This document shows positions 6,609 to 9,784 of a DNA stretch of 9,784 nt, piece by piece. The stretch comes from Verrucomicrobia bacterium UBA740. GTDB taxonomy: Bacteria; Verrucomicrobiota; Kiritimatiellia; RFP12; UBA1067. Under the pieces are notes generated by a model that had not been told where the DNA came from, made no database searches, and saw only the letters and a program-made list of their open reading frames with translations. Each line of letters begins with the position of its first letter. Position 1 is the first letter of the stretch. The position numbers were made by a program, and so were the translations under genes. The stretch covers positions 307 through 10,090 of the forward strand of contig DBKW01000002.1 in NCBI GenBank assembly GCA_002298665.1. Direction: 5' to 3'.

Positions 6609-9600
6609 ATGACAAAGATGAGACAGTGGGGCGTTTGTGCGACACTTGCGCTTCTGGCGGGTGGCGCGTTCGCCGCGCCGGAATGGGAGGACCCGGCCGT
6701 GAATTCCATCAACCGCCTGCCCGCGCGCACCTATTCGATGCCGCTTTCGGAAGAATCGGACGCGTTGACCGCGGCGCTCGAGCCGGCGACGCCCTGGAAG
6801 AAACTCTTGAACGGCGACTGGAAGATTTCCTGGGCGGGCAATCCCGAACTGCGCGTGAAGGATTTCTGGAAGGTCGGCTTCGACGATTCAGCCTGGGAGA
6901 CGATCGACGTGCCGAGCTGCGTGGAGACGCGCGGTTTCGGCTCCCCCGGCTACACCAACATCCGCTACCCCCACAAGGACCGCAGCAACCCGAAGAACGC
7001 GGATTTCGCGCGGATACTCGACCGCCAGTCGGGCAAGCCGGACTACAATCCCGTCTCCAGCTACCGCACGACCTTCGAGGTGCCCGAAAACTGGACGGGC
7101 CGCGACATCATCCTGCGCTTCGACGGCGTGTATTCCGCCTATTACGTGTGGGTGAACGGCGAGAAGGCGGGGTATGCCGAAGACTCCAAGCTCCCGAGCG
7201 AGTTTGACATCACCGCCTTGGTGAAGCCCGGGCGCAACCTGCTGGCGGTTGAAGTCTACCGCTGGTGCGACGGCAGCTATCTCGAAGACCAGGACATGTT
7301 CCGCTTCTCGGGCATCTTCCGCGACGTGTCGATCTGGGCGAAACCGAAGGACGGCATCTGGGACTTCGAGGTGCGCACGACGCTGACGGACGATTTGAAG
7401 ACCGCGGCACTTGCGCTCGCGGGCATTCCGGGGGCGTGGTCCGCCACGCTCTACGACGCGGCGAAGAATCCCGTGGCCCGGCTTTCGGACGGCTCGGCGT
7501 CGGCGGTGCTGTCCAATCCGTCCGTCTGGTCGGCGGAGAACCCCTATCTCTATACGCTGGTCGTCCGCAAGGGCGACGACATTCGCATGAAGCGCGTCGG
7601 ATTCAAGAGCCAGAAGGTCGCGGGCAACGCGTTCGTCCTGAACGGAAAGAAGATCAAGCTCAAGGGCGTGAACCGGCACGAGGCGGACCCGGCCGACGGG
7701 CGGACGGTTTCGCTCGAGACGATGGTCAAGGACGTGGAGCTCATGAAGCGCCACAACATCAACACGGTGCGCATGGGGCATTATCCGAACGATTATCGCT
7801 GGTACGATTTGTGCGACCGCTACGGACTCTATCTCGTCGCCGAGGCGAACGTGGAGGGTCACGAGCCGGCGTACGGCGAAAACGGCCTCGGGCGCATCCC
7901 GGAATGGAAGAAGTCCATTGTCGAGCGGAACGAACGCAATGTCGTCTTCTACCGCAACAATCCGTCCGTCACGCTGTGGTCGCTCGGCAACGAAACCGGT
8001 CACGGAAACAACTTCCGCGCGGCGATTTCCGCCATCCGCGCGCTGGATCCGTCGCGTCCGATCCACTGGGAGCGCGGCAATATCGACGCGGACGTGGATT
8101 CGTGCATGTACCCCTCCGTCGAGTGGGTGGCCGCGCGCGGAAAGCTGGGCGATCTGCCGCGGGAGAGTCCGGAGACAATCAAGATCTGGCCCACGGAGGA
8201 CCAAAGCCCGGGCAAGCCCGCCTTTTTGTGCGAATACGCCCACGCCATGGGCAACGCGGTGGGCAATCTCGCGGAATACTGGGAGGCCATCTACAGCCAT
8301 GACGCGCTCATGGGCGGCTGCATCTGGGACTGGGTGGACCAGGCGCTTTGGAAGGAGACGGGGCGGGTCGACCCCAAGACGGGCAAGCCCGAACGCTTTT
8401 TCGCCTATGGCGGCGACTGGGACGAGCAGCCCAACGACGGACCCTTCTGCTGCAACGGTCTGGTAATGCCGACCCGGGAAGTGTCCGCCAAGCTCGTGGA
8501 AGTCGCTCACGTCTACCGCAACCTCATCGTGCGGAAAGAGTCCGACGGCACGCTTTCGCTCGAAAACCGCTTCGGGTTCACGTCCGCGGACGCTTTTGAC
8601 GGCGAATGGGAGCTTGTGGCGAATGGCCAGACCGTCGCGCGCGGCGCTTTCGCGGTGCCGGCGGTGGCGCCGCTATCCCGCGGGGTCCTGCCCTGGCCGG
8701 CGATCGACCGCGCGGCGACCCCGGAGGGAGCGGAATGTTTCGTGAACTTCGTCTTCAAGACGCGCACGGCGACGGATCTCGTGCCGGCCGGGTGGGTGGT
8801 CTCGCGCACGCAGATCGAAGCGGGTGGCGCATGGCGTTTCGACCAGGCCGCTCCGGAGGCGGGAGTCTCCGCGGACGGCGTGAAGATCGTGGAAGATATC
8901 CGCACGGTGACGGTGCAGGCCGGCCCCACGAAGGCCGTCTTCTGCCGCAAGACGGGCACGCTTGCCGCGCTCGAGATGAAAGGCCGGACGATTCTGAAGG
9001 ACGCCGCGCCGGGTTTGGCGGCGGGACCGCGCCTCACGTGCCTGCGCGCTTTCACGGACAACGACGCCTGGATGCGCGAAGGCTTCTTCGATTCGGGGCT
9101 CACCCAGTTGCGCTACCATCCCGGACCGATCGCCGTGGAGGGCAACACGGTCAAGACATCCGTCAAGGTGACGGGATCGAAGTCCGCCGGCTTCCGGCAC
9201 GAGACGGTCTGGCGTTTCGCCGCGGACGGGTCGGTCGTCCTCGCGAACACGGTGGCGCCGTTCGGGACGTTCCCGCCGGCGATTCCGCGTCTGGGCTTGA
9301 CGTGGATTCTCGACAAGGGGCTGGAGGCGGTCGCCTACTACGGGCGCGGACCGTACGAGAACTACGTCGACCGGCGCACGGGCAGTCCGCTGGGCGAATG
9401 GCGCACGACGGTGGAGGGGCTCGCCGAGCCGTATGTGCGCCCGCAGGACAACGGCTGCCGCACGGATGTGCGGTGGGTGTCGTTCGCCGATCCGGACGGC
9501 GCCGGCGTGAAGTTCGCCGCCTCGCGGCCGCTTTTCGTGCAGGCTTCGCGCTACGCGGCGGAGGATCTGGAGTTCTCGCGCCACCGCAACGGACAGCAGC

Positions 9601-9761
9601 GTTTCCGTTCGCCGCCTGTGCCGCGGGATGGAATCTACGTCAATCTCGATGTGCTGCAGACGGGCTTGGGCGGCGGAAGCTGCGGCCCCGGACCGCTCGA
9701 GAAGTATACGATCAAGCTCCCGCAGACGGTTACCTGGCGCGTGCGCCTCGAGCCGCTCTGA
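6609..9761 (+). CDS. lacZ: Exported beta-galactosidase, glycoside hydrolase family 2 (LacZ type)
   Basis: The 1050-residue product should hydrolyse terminal beta-galactosides with retention of configuration. A Sec signal peptide (about 1-22, ending AFA before APEW) indicates export, unlike cytoplasmic E. coli LacZ (1024 residues). Domains in order: sugar-binding jelly roll (about 45-240, 'EDSKLPSEFDIT' and 'DGSYLEDQDMFRFSGIFRD'), Ig-like (about 245-335), TIM barrel (about 336-630), second Ig-like (about 640-735) and the LacZ small-chain beta domain (about 760-1045). Acid/base Glu462 sits in SLGNETGHG and nucleophile Glu542 in CEYAHAMGN. KGVNRHE (His357), RMGHYPN (His391), Glu416 and His418 (metal site), GGCIWDWVDQ (Trp573) and 'PFCCNGLV' match conserved LacZ positions. 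Oddities: the loop before Asn147, the counterpart of E. coli Asn102, is about 14 residues longer than in E. coli, and the C-terminal active-site Trp999 of E. coli is replaced by 'GGGSCGPGP'. The gene has its own promoter and follows the GH-A lipoprotein gene. True substrate may be a galactoside other than lactose. Confidence 0.96.
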   Translation: MTKMRQWGVCATLALLAGGAFAAPEWEDPAVNSINRLPARTYSMPLSEESDALTAALEPATPWKKLLNGDWKISWAGNPELRVKDFWKVGFDDSAWETIDVPSCVETRGFGSPGYTNIRYPHKDRSNPKNADFARILDRQSGKPDYNPVSSYRTTFEVPENWTGRDIILRFDGVYSAYYVWVNGEKAGYAEDSKLPSEFDITALVKPGRNLLAVEVYRWCDGSYLEDQDMFRFSGIFRDVSIWAKPKDGIWDFEVRTTLTDDLKTAALALAGIPGAWSATLYDAAKNPVARLSDGSASAVLSNPSVWSAENPYLYTLVVRKGDDIRMKRVGFKSQKVAGNAFVLNGKKIKLKGVNRHEADPADGRTVSLETMVKDVELMKRHNINTVRMGHYPNDYRWYDLCDRYGLYLVAEANVEGHEPAYGENGLGRIPEWKKSIVERNERNVVFYRNNPSVTLWSLGNETGHGNNFRAAISAIRALDPSRPIHWERGNIDADVDSCMYPSVEWVAARGKLGDLPRESPETIKIWPTEDQSPGKPAFLCEYAHAMGNAVGNLAEYWEAIYSHDALMGGCIWDWVDQALWKETGRVDPKTGKPERFFAYGGDWDEQPNDGPFCCNGLVMPTREVSAKLVEVAHVYRNLIVRKESDGTLSLENRFGFTSADAFDGEWELVANGQTVARGAFAVPAVAPLSRGVLPWPAIDRAATPEGAECFVNFVFKTRTATDLVPAGWVVSRTQIEAGGAWRFDQAAPEAGVSADGVKIVEDIRTVTVQAGPTKAVFCRKTGTLAALEMKGRTILKDAAPGLAAGPRLTCLRAFTDNDAWMREGFFDSGLTQLRYHPGPIAVEGNTVKTSVKVTGSKSAGFRHETVWRFAADGSVVLANTVAPFGTFPPAIPRLGLTWILDKGLEAVAYYGRGPYENYVDRRTGSPLGEWRTTVEGLAEPYVRPQDNGCRTDVRWVSFADPDGAGVKFAASRPLFVQASRYAAEDLEFSRHRNGQQRFRSPPVPRDGIYVNLDVLQTGLGGGSCGPGPLEKYTIKLPQTVTWRVRLEPL

Positions 9762-9784
9762 GGTCCTCGCCCCCGCCCCGCTTG

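Noticed and set aside
3494..6730. Antisense open frame of 1078 codons covering the whole GH-A gene
   Set aside because: It is a by-product of high-GC codon use on the + strand. The translation is Arg-rich and low in complexity with no recognisable motif, and the + strand gene has catalytic motifs, a promoter and a Shine-Dalgarno site.
6888..8510. Antisense open frame of 540 codons inside the GH2 gene
   Set aside because: It lies across the most conserved catalytic region of LacZ and is rich in Arg, Val and Ala without domain signatures; it is a shadow of the real gene.
1..9784. tRNA, rRNA, CRISPR array, insertion sequence or phage genes
   Set aside because: No cloverleaf, rRNA-like stretch, spaced direct repeats, transposase motif or terminal inverted repeats were seen; nearly all of the window is covered by four coding regions.

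Overview
The window is dense, GC-rich bacterial chromosome with four genes, all on the + strand, and short gaps between them. The best taxonomic clue is the first gene. Its C-terminus carries a PEP-CTERM tail of the 'PEPTSGLMLLLGAG...ALRRK' type, which I associate with the Verrucomicrobiota/Kiritimatiellota/Lentisphaerota (PVC) lineage. Large BspA-like repeat proteins and many exported glycosidases are also common there. The assignment is an inference; no rRNA or core marker gene is present.

Layout: 1-180 is a gene-free leader with two short palindromic structures. 181-744 encodes a small, tryptophan-rich exported protein with a PEP-CTERM sorting tail, followed by a likely Rho-independent terminator (764-811). 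844-3399 encodes an 851-residue secreted protein built from two diverged copies of a roughly 360-residue BspA-like leucine-rich module, joined by an all-beta linker. 3485-6526 encodes a 1013-residue probable lipoprotein: a clan GH-A (GH42/GH5-like) glycoside hydrolase with accessory beta domains. 6609-9759 (stop to 9761) encodes a 1050-residue exported family GH2 beta-galactosidase of the LacZ type with all main catalytic motifs intact.

The two glycosidase genes are each preceded by a very good sigma70-type promoter squeezed into a gap of about 80 bases: TTGACA-18-TATAAT for the GH-A gene and TTGAAA-17-TATAAT (with extended -10 TG) for the GH2 gene. A perfect 6-3-6 palindrome lies over the second -10 box and could be an operator. 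In both cases the T of a TTG that could be misread as a start codon belongs to the -35 box, so the true starts lie downstream at ATGs with Shine-Dalgarno sites.

All four products carry export signals, so the window reads as an envelope or extracellular carbohydrate-handling neighbourhood. The GH-A lipoprotein and the GH2 enzyme plausibly act on the same galactose-containing glycan, and the repeat protein and PEP-CTERM protein may serve adhesion or surface roles. No transporter, regulator, sulfatase, exosortase, mobile element, CRISPR array or RNA gene is visible. I do not see a clearly new multi-gene system. The least explained parts are the duplicated repeat protein and the small PEP-CTERM protein.
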